Shown here piece by piece: positions 7,084 through 15,647 of a DNA stretch of 21,886 nucleotides. This DNA is from DATLSM01 sp049585815 (GTDB lineage: Bacteria; Actinomycetota; Thermoleophilia; Solirubrobacterales; 70-9). A program made the translations under genes and the position numbers. The notes beneath the pieces are model-generated. The model ran no database searches, was not told where the DNA came from, and was given only the letters and a program-made list of their open reading frames with translations. The stretch lies in contig JBAVAR010000130.1 in NCBI GenBank assembly GCA_049585815.1, positions 1-21,886 of the forward strand, in the 5' to 3' direction. Position 1 is the first letter of the stretch. Every line of letters starts with the position of its first letter.

Positions 7084-8553
7084 ATGGCTCGAGCATATGT
7101 GAATCGAACCAATGCCCTGATCGGGGCCCTGGTCCTGCTCGTTGCCGCACTGATGCTTTCCTTCGACGGGACCCGCGACGGGGACCTGTACCTGCAGCTG
7201 CTCGGGGGTCGACTGATCTCCCAACACGGCTTCACCAGCGTCGACCCGTTCCGGACCATCGCTCAGGGAACCCCCTGGCTCAACCAGCAGTGGTTGACCG
7301 AGCTGACCGCCTACCATGTGGCCAAGACGATCGGCGTTACCGGCCTGACGATCGCCTACGCGGGGCTGCTGGCGCTGCCGCTGGCCCTGCTGCTCTGGCT
7401 CTGTCGGAGAAAAGGTCCGGCGATGATGGTCGCGATCACCGCTCTCTACTGCCCCGGATTGTGGGAGATAGTGCACCCTCGGGCAGCGGGGTTCACCCTT
7501 CTTGCCTTCACCGTCGTGGCGGGCATCGTGGTATGGACCTGGCTTGCGCCGAGGTCCTCGCCAGGGGCCGGCCGTCGCTTTCGTTTCGCCATTCCGGCGA
7601 TCCTGCTTGTCTTTGCCCTCTGGGCCAACCTTCACGGAGGGTTCATCGCCGGCCTGCTCCTGATCGGAGTGCTCACCGTGGGGTTGGGAGTCGATCGTGC
7701 TCGTGGGTTATCGGATGCAGTTGGAGCACACCGCCTCGCCTTGCTCTGCCTGACCGGCATTCTCGCTGCCGTCACGATCACCGTTGCGACGCCACTCGGT
7801 GGCGAGATCTGGGCCTACATCCTCAGCTTTCGCAACCCGGCGATCGCGTTAGTGAGCAGCGAATGGGAATCCTCCTTGGGTTCACCCGCGGCGATGGCCT
7901 ATCTATCCATTGCCGCAGCCTTCGCGGTTTGGCTATGGGTGAGGACGCCCGCTCCTCGCCCGCTTGGCCCGCTGCTCCTCACCGCGGGCTTTCTCATCTT
8001 CGGGGTTCTCGCGCTGCGAAATCTGATTTTCGTCGGTCCAGCACTCGCCCTGCAGGTTGCGGTCTCCTATCCTGATCGCGAGACAATCGCCCCCCGGCCG
8101 GTGATCGGGTTGGCGATCGCGGCCTCTGCTGTCGCCGTCCTCACCTGGGCTACAACGGTTGGGCCGGCGCGAAACGAAGTTCCGCTGGGGTCACGGCTCG
8201 TCGACTATGCCACTGAACACCCCCCGCGCGACGGTCATATCGCCAGTTACGCGAGCGTCGGTTCATACATGCTGTGGCACGCGCCAAGGACCCCGGTCGA
8301 GCTTGACGGATGGTTGGAGCATTTCTCCCCGATGGAGCTTCGCGGCACATACGCGGTGGTCGACGGGAAAATCGCCAACCCCACTCGCTTGGTCTCGCGC
8401 CTGCGGATCGGCGCCGTGATCGCCGATCGGCGCGCCGCGATCGACGCCCTACTGGCGCACGGTTTCGTCAATGAGCTCACCACCCACGAAGGTGCCTATC
8501 TGGTCCGCCGCGCCGCTCGGACGATGCCGCGCGCCCACGGCTCGAAGGAGTAG
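7084..8553 (+). CDS. Polytopic membrane protein, GT-C glycosyltransferase-like
   Basis: A 489-residue protein with about ten hydrophobic segments. After the first membrane helix it has DGDLYLQLLGGRLISQHG (about residues 30-47) followed by DPFRT and W-NQQWLTE. This matches the D-DLYWHL-GR-I---G-----DPFS-T---W---EWL pattern of a common family of actinobacterial GT-C-like (RgtA/B/C/D-like) membrane proteins, where the acidic residues sit in the first outer loop. The C-terminus is a soluble domain of about 130 residues. It may transfer sugars onto envelope glycans; donor and acceptor are unknown. The frame is open from a TTG at 7066, but the ATG at 7084 is preferred. No convincing ribosome binding site is seen; the TTGACA at 7066-7071 may instead be a -35 element, which would favour an even later start such as GTG 7099. 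Confidence 0.75.
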   Translation: MARAYVNRTNALIGALVLLVAALMLSFDGTRDGDLYLQLLGGRLISQHGFTSVDPFRTIAQGTPWLNQQWLTELTAYHVAKTIGVTGLTIAYAGLLALPLALLLWLCRRKGPAMMVAITALYCPGLWEIVHPRAAGFTLLAFTVVAGIVVWTWLAPRSSPGAGRRFRFAIPAILLVFALWANLHGGFIAGLLLIGVLTVGLGVDRARGLSDAVGAHRLALLCLTGILAAVTITVATPLGGEIWAYILSFRNPAIALVSSEWESSLGSPAAMAYLSIAAAFAVWLWVRTPAPRPLGPLLLTAGFLIFGVLALRNLIFVGPALALQVAVSYPDRETIAPRPVIGLAIAASAVAVLTWATTVGPARNEVPLGSRLVDYATEHPPRDGHIASYASVGSYMLWHAPRTPVELDGWLEHFSPMELRGTYAVVDGKIANPTRLVSRLRIGAVIADRRAAIDALLAHGFVNELTTHEGAYLVRRAARTMPRAHGSKE

Positions 8554-8568
8554 GCGAGCTCAGTCAAG

Positions 8569-8584
8569 CCGTCCCGGGAGACGG
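8569..8584 (+). terminator. Hairpin after the GT-C-like gene
   Basis: CCGTC (8569-8573) pairs with GACGG (8580-8584) around a CCGGGA loop, 15 bases after the stop codon. Short but GC-rich; a possible terminator without a T run. Confidence 0.35.
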
Positions 8585-8589
8585 GCGCA

Positions 8590-9590
8590 CCCAGTTTGAG
8601 CCGAAGAGAGCGGGGAGCGGGACCTTGGGGGGGGTGTGCTGTGCGAGAGTTGGGCGGCAAGCCTGGCATATGCGGTCAAAGCGCTCTCAGGGTCTCAAAG
8701 GCCTGGATCGCCTCCGACACCCACGAGCTCATGTCGTGATCGAAGTCAGCGCTTCGGAACTGCTCCAAGGGCGCGGTCGACTCGTCGTTGGCGACCATTT
8801 CGATCGGCGCATCGGGAGATGTCGCGAGCTGAGAGCTTTAAGCGCCCAGGCCAAGGCCGACACGGCGTTGCGAGGCCCAGCTCGAAGGGCTGCGGCCCAT
8901 GAGGACGGCGCCGCAGCTTTCAGAAGATCTCGGGATGGCCGGGAGAGTCGCCGGGAGGAGCCCGGCATCGACCTCTGGCTGAAGCGGCCGACATGCACGC
9001 CTTACCCGGCGGTGATCAGCGTGGGCTCGCTGGGAATGGGCACCCAGGCGCTTGAGGGCCAACAGCAGAAATCCCCCGACGGCACCAAGCTGTCGGATGC
9101 GGACGCTCATCGCGATCTTGGACAGGCCGAGCTGGCAGCGGATAACGTCTGCGCGGATCTGCTGAGTTGGTGCACTGGACTGATCGAAGGGGCTGAGATA
9201 AGAACTGTGCCTTGGCACGTATTCGGAGTTATCGGAAGCAGTGCGACCCGCCTCGGCGCCGCAGCTGCAGTAACTCCCCCTGCCGGGGCATCGGGTTGGT
9301 TGCATGGCTGCCCGGACAGAGCGCCCTGGATCGATGCCGCTGCTCGCCCATCGCGCTGAAACTCAGAAGTTCTACGAACAGATAGAGGCAATCACGGGCC
9401 ATCGAGCTTCCTGGGTGATTGCCGATAGGTGACAGGGCAGGACCTCCTCCCGAGGACCTGCAGGGTCAATGCCTATAAGCGACGGAGGCCAAGTGCAAAG
9501 TCCCGGTTGGCTGCCTGCCCGAAGCCTGGGAAGGCCCAGGGGGCGATGATCCAAACTGCGAAGCATGGGGGGTAGGGGCTCATAGAGACT
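8590..9590. other. Gene-poor stretch with coding-like fragments
   Basis: No complete gene is recognised in this kilobase. A plus-strand frame is open from 8625 to 9359 (244 codons) but has no recognisable domain and an arginine/alanine-rich composition typical of chance frames in GC-rich DNA. Two short pieces look protein-like. One is on the minus strand at 8676-8798 (40 residues, ending SSWVSEAIQAFETLRAL). The other is on the plus strand at 9304-9432 (42 residues, ending GHRASWVIADR). Both lack upstream continuation in frame, as expected for remnants of decayed genes. I cannot name either ancestor. Confidence 0.45.
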
Positions 9591-9653
9591 CCTCCATGGC
9601 CCCGCCGCCATTGGCGGGGACTGACGGTTGGTGCCCTGGCGCTTGTCGTTGCA

Positions 9654-10718
9654 GTGGTGCTGGCGGGCGCTGCGGTGAGCTGGCACTTCTCCTCCGAGGT
9701 GCTTGTCCCCGATCGCTCCGGCTGGTCGGTCGATGCGACCGTGGAGCGGCTTCCCCGCGGTCGCATTGTGCTCTCACGCTCCACGGGCACCCTGCGCCCC
9801 GGCGTCTACGGCCTCCTCTGGCAGGGAGGCAACGCGATTATCGGTGAAGTTATGAGTCAAGGTCCCGGCACGGTTACCCGCCGGCTCCGCTCGCTGCAGG
9901 GCTATGACCTGAGACCGGGAATGAAGGTGGCTCTCGACACCGACGTGTACGCGGGAAATCCGAGGCAGACACTGGGGCTGCCTTTCCTGGCAGTGCGCAT
10001 TCCGGATGAACTTGGACCGATGCCCGCCTGGCAGATTCCCGGCCGGTCCCACACCTGGGCGATTATCGTGCATGGCGTCAATGGCGATCAGCAGGCCGGA
10101 CTTCGTATCGCGCCGACTCTTCACCGGGCCGGTCTGCAGTCGCTGCTGATCACCTACCGCGAGGATCTCGGCGCACCGCGCAGTCCCGATGGCCTGCACC
10201 ACATGGGGCTAACCGAGTGGCGCGATCTCCAGGCCGCTGTCCGCTACGCCCTCGCCCACGGGGCGCGGCGGGTGGTTCTCGTCGGCTACTCGATGGGTGG
10301 CGCAATCGTCGCCCAGTTCATGGAGCACTCATCCCTCGCGCAAAAGGTTGCCGGTCTTGTCCTCGATGCTCCGGCCCTCAACTGGGAATCGATTCTCGAA
10401 TTCAACGCTGAAAAGATGGGTCTGCCTGGATTCCTGGCGAATCCGGTCGAGTGGGCGATAGACGCCCGGATTGATCCCGACTGGGAAAGCCTTGATGCGC
10501 TCCAGCACCCCGAAGCCTTCCACCTGCCGATACTTCTCTTCCACGGCTCCGAAGACAGCGTCGTGCCGGTCTCAGACAGCACCAGGTTCGCCGAGGAGCT
10601 CCCACACTGGGTGACCTTTTACCGCGTGCCAAGAGCCGACCACACCGAGTCCTGGAACGTCGATCCGCAGCTCTACGATCGTCGCCTCATGACCTTTCTT
10701 CACCGGATCGGAGTCTGA
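9654..10718 (+). CDS. Membrane-anchored alpha/beta hydrolase
   Basis: A 354-residue serine hydrolase. An N-terminal region of about 130 residues precedes the alpha/beta-hydrolase fold. In the fold, the oxyanion-region HG is at 140-141, the nucleophile elbow GYSMGG has Ser213, the acid is in HGSEDSVVP (Asp301) and the catalytic His is in RADHTESW (His330). The layout resembles YfhR/BEM46-type hydrolases; the substrate (ester, acyl or peptide bond) is unknown. The N-terminus starts with a hydrophobic stretch that would hold it in the membrane with the catalytic domain outside. The annotated GTG at 9654 lies in the middle of that stretch: the same frame is open back to 9576 and reads LTVGALALVVAVVLAG, but has no ATG or GTG there. 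An ATG at 9596 is in another frame, so a start-region frameshift is possible. Confidence 0.8.
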   Translation: MVLAGAAVSWHFSSEVLVPDRSGWSVDATVERLPRGRIVLSRSTGTLRPGVYGLLWQGGNAIIGEVMSQGPGTVTRRLRSLQGYDLRPGMKVALDTDVYAGNPRQTLGLPFLAVRIPDELGPMPAWQIPGRSHTWAIIVHGVNGDQQAGLRIAPTLHRAGLQSLLITYREDLGAPRSPDGLHHMGLTEWRDLQAAVRYALAHGARRVVLVGYSMGGAIVAQFMEHSSLAQKVAGLVLDAPALNWESILEFNAEKMGLPGFLANPVEWAIDARIDPDWESLDALQHPEAFHLPILLFHGSEDSVVPVSDSTRFAEELPHWVTFYRVPRADHTESWNVDPQLYDRRLMTFLHRIGV

Positions 10719-11180
10719 AGAGGCTTTGCTCGCCCGCGATCACAATCCGCAAAATACCGGGCCGAATCTGTCCCCATCAGCCTGCCCGCGATGTGGCGCG
10801 TCCGATCCTTCACCAACTCAAACAATACGGTGAAGACGGGGATGGCGAGTAGGGCATCAATATGCGATCGGCACGCCGGGTGCTCTCCCCATCGGATCTC
10901 GCCGGAGCCTGGAGTCACATGTCCTAGCAGGCGCACAGGCTGTTCTGCTTCCTGCGTCCTGGCGTTAGAGCTTCGGGCCTGAGCGGAGAGGGGAAAGTAG
11001 TCAGGCCCAGGGCTCACCTCGAAGCTCCCGGCTGCGCATACGTGCGGCTGGTAGAGTGGCGAATCGCAGCGGGTTGCAATTGCGCCGCCGCACCTGAAGT
11101 GAGCGAGACCGCCTGAACGTGCCCCAGGTAGACGTTTCAGTCTAGAAATCTGACCAGTCCAAAAGAAGAGGTATTCGCAT
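10719..11180. other. Intergenic stretch, no gene recognised
   Basis: No convincing gene is seen. A minus-strand frame reads a mildly protein-like segment (VFTVLFELVKDRTRHIAG near 10780-10840), but the long frame containing it runs antisense into the next gene and has no recognisable domain. The right end carries the ribosome binding site of the next gene (AAGAAGAGG, 11164-11172). Confidence 0.4.
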
Positions 11181-11579
11181 ATGGCCACCATTGATGAGGT
11201 TGCAGACCTAATCCGCAAAGCCATTGACGCCCTCAACTCAGAGCGGGATCTCCTGGTCAAAGCCCTTGACTCCCTCAACGGGGGGAGTCCTGTTGAGGTC
11301 AGAACTCGTCCCCCCACGCGGCGCTCAAATACTCGGAAAAAAAGGCGCCGAACCAATAAGCGAGCGCCGAAAGGTTCTCGGAGTCAGGAAGTGCTTGCCG
11401 CCATTGATAGGAGGCCTGGGATGACCGGAGCTCGCCTCGCCACGGAACTTGGAATTCCTCCGTCGCAGGTCTACAACATCTGCGCGGCGTTGCTCAAGGA
11501 TAAGAAGATCCGCAAGCGTGGTACAACATATGAGCCGATGCCTGGAGCTCCAGCGACACTTCCGACTTCCCGGGAATAG
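11181..11579 (+). CDS. Small basic DNA-binding protein with winged-helix-like C-terminus
   Basis: A 132-residue protein in three parts. Residues 1-35 form a helical, leucine/isoleucine-rich segment that could dimerise. Residues 40-70 form a very basic linker (RRSNTRKKRRRTNKRAPKG). Residues 68-115 look like a winged helix-turn-helix: SQEVLAAIDRRPGMTGARLA, then ELGIPPSQVYNICAALLKDK, then a wing KIRKRGTTYEP. This resembles MarR/ArsR-like or plasmid-type helix-turn-helix folds; the exact family is not recognised. The ATG is well supported by AAGAAGAGG about eight bases upstream. It stands alone, flanked by gene-poor DNA. A role as a nucleoid-associated or regulatory protein is inferred from charge and fold only. 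Confidence 0.7.
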   Translation: MATIDEVADLIRKAIDALNSERDLLVKALDSLNGGSPVEVRTRPPTRRSNTRKKRRRTNKRAPKGSRSQEVLAAIDRRPGMTGARLATELGIPPSQVYNICAALLKDKKIRKRGTTYEPMPGAPATLPTSRE

Positions 11580-11844
11580 TAACTACACGACTGGGACTTA
11601 GTTGGTCGCAGCGGGTTGAAGCTGCGTCGGGGCGGTTCGCCGCTTGTCCGTTGCTGCACCCGCCCTGCTTTCCGCGGCACAGCTGCAAGTGATCTCGACA
11701 CACCGAGGCGGAGTGAGGTGGGATCAGAAGGAGCTACGGTTGCCAAACCAGTCGTGCGGCAGATTCGCGCCATAGCCGCGCACGGTCGCGGGGGCTGTGC
11801 GCGCTGGGGTGGGCGAGGAAAACGCCTGGAATGGCCGACCAGGC

Positions 11845-12113
11845 CTGGGAGAGGAGAGCATCCAGATGGACGGAAAAGTCGGACGAGGCCCCTCCCAGTT
11901 GATTGATGCGCGAATGAGGAGCCGGGTGATTGGCGAGGGGGAGATGCTCACTCCAATCCGAACGCTGATCAGGCTGGTCGGCCCCGAGGTCGAAGTGGAG
12001 CGGGGATGATCTGGACCGGTGAGACCCACAAAGGATGTTGTGAAGGTGACCCTCCCAAAGGCGCTGCGTTGGAGGGCACTTCACGCCTCCTTAATGAGTT
12101 CGTCTCGCCAATG
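11845..12113 (+). pseudogene. Decayed DUF1801 (YdhG-like) gene
   Basis: Pieces of a DUF1801 protein are recognisable in changing frames. From ATG 11866 the frame reads MDGKVGRGPSQLIDAR, the usual start of one DUF1801 group. Reading one frame over from about 11910 gives EEPGDWRG (family ELGDWRGE), then the first frame resumes with EMLTPIRTLIRLVGPEVE. About 30 bases that would encode the WKWRGVPVWSHDG part are missing. From 12006 another frame reads MIWTGETHKG (family ICTGETYK), followed by VVKVTLPK in one frame and KGAALEG in the next. At least four small indels and one deletion are needed, and the C-terminal third is gone. The family role is poorly defined (a frataxin-like fold). The match is from memory of the family and quite specific. 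Confidence 0.75.
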
Positions 12114-12181
12114 GGTAAAGCTGCTCCTTGATCCCCCATCGGCACCCACGGCGCGCGAATGCGCCGGCCCATTTGCTGTCG

Positions 12182-12949
12182 TTATCTGAATGTATTTGGG
12201 CCGAGGTCATCCGAGCGACCGGCTTCGATCCGCGACCACTGGGCTATGGGACGTCCGTTTGCTCGATAGTTGAACGCGCTGCGTCGTGGCCAGCCGGCGG
12301 GGGAGTCCTCCCAGCTCTCCTGACGTCCGTAGGCGGTCAGGTCCATCAGCCCGTAGCTGTAGTCCATCGCCTCGACGCCGCGGCCATTGGTCCAGTATGT
12401 CTCGAATACCCGATCACCGTCCCGTAGGTAGCAGACCAAGTGATACCTGCCGATCCGGCGACCGCTGAGCAACGTCTCGAGGGACTCCTCGGCTGAGTAC
12501 CAGGGCACGGACCAATCCATGAACTCGCGGTAACGGGCGCTCTCCTCGTATGGGCCCTGACAGAAGGTGGCATAGGTGATTCCACGGTCATGGAGGTAGG
12601 AGAGGTCTCCGATTTGGGTGGTGTAGCGGGTGCAGCCCTCACATTGCTCGGAGGCAGGCTTCCCTGGATACCACATGAAGTAGTAGGCAACTAGTTTGCG
12701 GCGTCCCTCGAACGCATCCAGTAGCGTGACCGGCCCCTCCGATCCCTTAAGCCCGACGGTGGCATCGATCTCGACCATCGGGAGCCGGCGACGGGCTGCC
12801 GCGATCGCGTCGCCCGCATGCGTGTAGGACTTCTCTTGGCTGCGCAGGGCATCAAGCTCGGCCTGAAACGTCGCGCGATCGACGACGGTGGGGGCTGCTG
12901 CCTGGTTGATGTCGGCCTCCGATTCCGGTGCGGATTTCTGATCATTCAT
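12182..12949 (-). CDS. DUF899 thioredoxin-fold protein
   Basis: A 255-residue DUF899 family protein (thioredoxin-like superfamily, related to AhpC/TSA). It shows the family's core segments: LFEGRRKL-type LLDAFEGRRKLVAYYFMWYPGK, then EQCEGCT with a CxxC pair (Cys103, Cys106), ITYATFCQGP, DWSVPWYS and the C-terminal LMDLTAYGRQESWEDSP followed by a WPRR segment. The biochemical role is not settled; redox or dithiol chemistry is a guess from the fold. The minus-strand frame is open far upstream (to 13534), but the ATG at 12949 is chosen because AAGGAG lies six bases before it and the family starts here. It converges with the broken DUF1801 gene. Confidence 0.9.
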   Translation of the reverse strand: MNDQKSAPESEADINQAAAPTVVDRATFQAELDALRSQEKSYTHAGDAIAAARRRLPMVEIDATVGLKGSEGPVTLLDAFEGRRKLVAYYFMWYPGKPASEQCEGCTRYTTQIGDLSYLHDRGITYATFCQGPYEESARYREFMDWSVPWYSAEESLETLLSGRRIGRYHLVCYLRDGDRVFETYWTNGRGVEAMDYSYGLMDLTAYGRQESWEDSPAGWPRRSAFNYRANGRPIAQWSRIEAGRSDDLGPNTFR

Positions 12950-12963
12950 AGTCGCTCCTTGAT

Positions 12964-13629
12964 TTAGTTGCTGACGTGTAGTGGTTGCGGCGGCGAGTAA
13001 TCCAACTGCTGATGCTGTGGCATGACGGCCGGTTCCGGCGCCCCGGCACCCTCGAGGTTCCTCGGCACCAAATACAGGATCGCATCGGTCAAGCAGGATT
13101 TCGAAAATGGACCGCCCGGCATACAAGCGAACGTGCCGATCCGGTCGCAACCGACAACAAAGGGGACACGAGGAATGCGGTGCATGTTGCTGGGACTGGG
13201 TCGGGGTCAAGGCGGACGTCGGCCGATGGGCAAGTCGACGCCGGGGGGGGATCGGCGCTTCTATCTCCTCCCAGCGCCAGGTCGAGGACGGGGTCATCGA
13301 TTCGGCATTCATTGATGACCAGGCGGTGATCGTGCCGCCCAGCTCTCGCTGACTTGGCGATCGGTATGAGGCTGCGCGCCGTCGCCGTGGCGTCTCGGAG
13401 ATCGATCTTCCGCCCTCCCCGAGACCCAGGACGGCGCGGCGGATCAGCTCCTCCAAAGAAAAAGCGTCCGGGACTTTGCCGTCCCGCTCGCGATGCCTAG
13501 AGAGGAGGACCAGACACACGGCTGCGCTCGACACTTGTCCTGCACCTGATCTTCAACTTGCTTTCGCTTCCACTGGCGGGCCGTCAGGCCCCGCTTGGGG
13601 CACCGTGGCGGTGCAAGCGTGGTCCGATC
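12964..13629. other. Gene-poor stretch between two minus-strand genes
   Basis: No gene is recognised. A minus-strand frame 12964-13185 (73 codons, ending QLDYSPPQPLHVSN) stops just before the DUF899 ribosome site but has no ribosome site of its own. A plus-strand frame ends with QVEDGVIDSAFIDDQAVIV (up to 13352), and a minus-strand one reads DAFSLEELIRRAVLGLGEG (near 13415-13475). These may be gene remnants; none can be named. Confidence 0.4.
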
Positions 13630-14073
13630 TCAGAAGTCTGTCCGCTTCAGCCTTGGATTCCACAGGACCTCCCACAAATGTCCGTCAAGGTCGCGGAAAT
13701 ATCCGGAGTAAATGCCCCACGGACGATCGTGCGGGGGGTCTGTCAGCGTCGCCCCCGCCCTCTCAGCGCGGGCAAGAACCCCCTCAACCTGCGCCCTTGT
13801 TGCGACGGCGTGGCCGATACTGAACTCACCACCCTGAACTGGGCCCAGCGGAATGTTGGCGTCCTTCGCGAGCTCGGTTCGAGGATAGAGGAGTAGATGC
13901 AGCTCACCCTGTAGCTTGAACATCGCCGCCGCGCCTGCTGGCGTGCCATCGTCGCCGGCGTACTCGCTTCCGACAATCTCGGCAGACTCGAGTCCGAGGC
14001 CGTCGCGATAAAACTCAAGCGAGCGTTCGAGGTTATCTACGGCGAGCGTAATCACGTCTATATGGGGCTCCAA
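13630..14073 (-). CDS. VOC (glyoxalase/bleomycin-resistance-like) family protein
   Basis: A vicinal-oxygen-chelate fold protein of 147 residues. The first beta-alpha-beta module opens with HIDVITLAVDNLERSLEFYRDGLGL; the second has SIGHAVATRAQVEGVLARAERAGATL, then PWGIYSGYFRDLDGHLWEVLWNP, whose final Glu is the usual metal ligand. Such proteins act as small dioxygenases, isomerases, fosfomycin/bleomycin resistance proteins or binding proteins; the substrate is unknown. I chose the TTG at 14073 because conserved sequence begins four residues later and AAGGGACGAAAG precedes it. The frame is open to another TTG at 14160, which would overlap the end of the DUF1059 gene and add a non-conserved 29-residue leader. 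It is probably co-transcribed with the DUF1059 gene upstream. Confidence 0.85.
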   Translation of the reverse strand: MEPHIDVITLAVDNLERSLEFYRDGLGLESAEIVGSEYAGDDGTPAGAAAMFKLQGELHLLLYPRTELAKDANIPLGPVQGGEFSIGHAVATRAQVEGVLARAERAGATLTDPPHDRPWGIYSGYFRDLDGHLWEVLWNPRLKRTDF

Positions 14074-14137
14074 CTTTCGTCCCTTCAGTGGTTCCTGCTG
14101 GTTCCAGCGCCCGCTGACTTTGGCTCCCGCCCAACCG

Positions 14138-14374
14138 TCAGTCTTCGGGAAGCGCGGCAAAATCGCGTTTGGTCTTCCTATACCACCCCATTCCCGATAT
14201 GGGTCGCTTCCACCTCCCCTTCATCGCCTTCAAGGCACTTTCGTGAGTCGTATCACCGTTGGCGACCATCTCTTTGAGATGCCTATCCTGGGCCTTTATA
14301 ACCTCATCTGCCGTATTTCCGTGGTGTTGAAGCTCGCAGGGGCCACCCAACTGCTTACAGGTCATTGTCTTCAT
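14138..14374 (-). CDS. DUF1059 small protein
   Basis: A 78-residue protein that matches the DUF1059 family along its length: MKTMTCKQLGGPCELQHHG at the start with the conserved Cys pair (Cys6 and Cys13), ADEVIKAQDRHLKEMV in the middle, and a C-terminal extension KAMKGRWKRPISGMGWYRKTK, common in actinobacterial members. Function is unknown. The Cys and His residues (Cys6, Cys13, His17, His18) could bind metal, which is inference. It is directly upstream of the VOC gene on the same strand, 64 bases from the preferred VOC start. Confidence 0.88.
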   Translation of the reverse strand: MKTMTCKQLGGPCELQHHGNTADEVIKAQDRHLKEMVANGDTTHESALKAMKGRWKRPISGMGWYRKTKRDFAALPED

Positions 14375-15124
14375 AAATCCCGCTTCATTATCTGTTATTC
14401 GGCCGTTGAATCACAAGCTGTCACTGGACTGAGATTCAAGCCAACTAGCTCATCGCAGGCGCGTTTTGTGGAGGCATCACCGCAATCGCCGAAGGCAGCG
14501 CCGCGGGGAGTCCGACGAAGCTCCTGACCAAGAGTAAACCTAGATGGCGTGTTCCCATGAGCCAAAATTTTGCTCCAGTTTCGTCTCGACATTTTACACC
14601 CGACCCTTTTATGGGAACTGTCGAAGTCGCCGGAGCGCAATGATGGCGCCGACGGTGGCCGTCCATGGTAGGAGATGGGAGCCCGTCTGCGTCAGCTTGT
14701 GGTCGAACCAAATCCCGCCAGGGCGACGATGGTGGGGTCCCGCTGAGCGTTGGCCCAGGAAGCCCAGCGGAAGTTGCTGGGCGGGCAGTATTTGCGGACG
14801 TGGGGTCGAGCTCATCTCGCTGAGGCCAAACGCGCCGGGTCGCAGATGGGGTTGAACAATGCATTTTCTCGGCTGCCATGCCGACCATCTTAAGGGCCCC
14901 GCTTGCTCCCGGGGCTTCTCTGATCGTGCTCGCTACCTGACGCGCAGGGACTTTTCCGCCGCCACCGCCTCAGCAGCAGAGCCGCTCCTTGTCTATCGCG
15001 ATCGAGGCGCATGGCATCCAGCGGCAGATTTTTGCTAAGCAGCCTTGCACGGTCTCCGCCCCGAAGCTCCTGGGTTCGCCATAGTCTTCAGGTTCTCTAT
15101 CCCAAACTAAGTCTAAGGAGAGCA
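14375..15124. other. Gene-poor stretch upstream of the HU gene
   Basis: No gene is recognised in 750 bases. Part of it (14540-14610) is noticeably AT-richer than the surroundings. A GC hairpin followed by TTCTCT lies at 14896-14915. Several frames are open, but none shows a domain or a convincing ribosome site. The right end holds the HU leader. Confidence 0.4.
14896..14915 (+). terminator. GC hairpin with pyrimidine tail
   Basis: GCCCCG (14896-14901) pairs with CGGGGC (14910-14915) around an eight-base loop and is followed by TTCTCT. It looks like a terminator, but no gene that would end here is recognised. Confidence 0.3.
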
Positions 15125-15409
15125 ATGAACAAGACGGAACTGATCGACGCCATCGCGAAGGACAGCGGGCTGAGCAGAGCGGACTCCGCAAGGGCGATCG
15201 ATTCCTTGATCGAGATCACCCAGAAGACTCTGAAGAAGGGCGATGAGGTTGCCCTCACCGGGTTTGGCAAATTTTCCGTTGTAAAGCGCGGAGCACGCAC
15301 CGGTCGCAACCCGCAGACCGGTCAATCGTTGAAAATCAAGGCGTCAAAAACTCCAAAGTTCTCTCCCGGCGCATCATTCAAAGCGGCGATCAGCGGGAAA
15401 CGGCGGTAG
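15125..15409 (+). CDS. hup: HU-type DNA-binding protein
   Basis: A 94-residue HU/IHF family protein. It begins MNKTELIDAIAKDSGLSRAD and has a helix pair, the beta-sheet GDEVALTGFGKFSV, the DNA-clasping arm GARTGRNPQTGQSLKIKAS with the conserved RNPQTG tip, and the closing PKFSPGASFKAAI helix. Length is standard for HU, without the lysine-rich tail seen in mycobacterial HupB. It binds and bends DNA as a dimer and packs the nucleoid. AAGGAG at 15115-15120 sits four bases before the ATG and fixes the start; the frame continues upstream to 15011 without conservation. The gene is followed by a strong terminator hairpin. Confidence 0.95.
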   Translation: MNKTELIDAIAKDSGLSRADSARAIDSLIEITQKTLKKGDEVALTGFGKFSVVKRGARTGRNPQTGQSLKIKASKTPKFSPGASFKAAISGKRR

Positions 15410-15433
15410 AGCCACTTCCTCAAACAAAGCACC

Positions 15434-15468
15434 CCTAGTCGCGGCCCCTACCAGGGCCAGCGACTGGG
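15434..15468 (+). terminator. Terminator hairpin of the HU gene
   Basis: AGTCGCGGCCC (15437-15447) pairs with GGGCC and GCGACT (15454-15458 and 15460-15465), with one bulged A and a six-base loop; further outer pairs extend it to 15434-15468. It lies 25 bases after the HU stop codon. No T run follows. Confidence 0.6.
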
Positions 15469-15647
15469 TCGTGTGGCCACGGCGGCCCACCAGGACCAGG
15501 GCTGAGCCGTGACGCAGGCTGCAAGCCTGCCTTACAAGCCCTGCTATGGACATCGCTCCCTGAATCCAGCGCCCCGGGTTCGCTGGTTTTGGTGCAGGCG
15601 GTCATTCGGGTCTAAAGGGGACCGCCGCTCGCTCCGAAAGGGTAGCC

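Noticed and set aside
11064..11618. 13-base word TCGCAGCGGGTTG on both sides of the winged-helix gene (11064-11076 and 11606-11618)
   Set aside because: A 13-base match is expected by chance in GC-rich DNA of this size, and the flanks do not align further.
12950..13534. Long N-terminal extension of the DUF899 frame
   Set aside because: DUF899 proteins begin near the ATG at 12949, which has its own ribosome site. The extension is Arg/Ser-rich without a domain.
14445..14888. 147-codon minus-strand frame upstream of HU
   Set aside because: No domain and no ribosome site, with a composition like chance frames. A hydrophobic piece (GLLLVRSFVGLPAALPSAIA) was looked at but has no supporting context.
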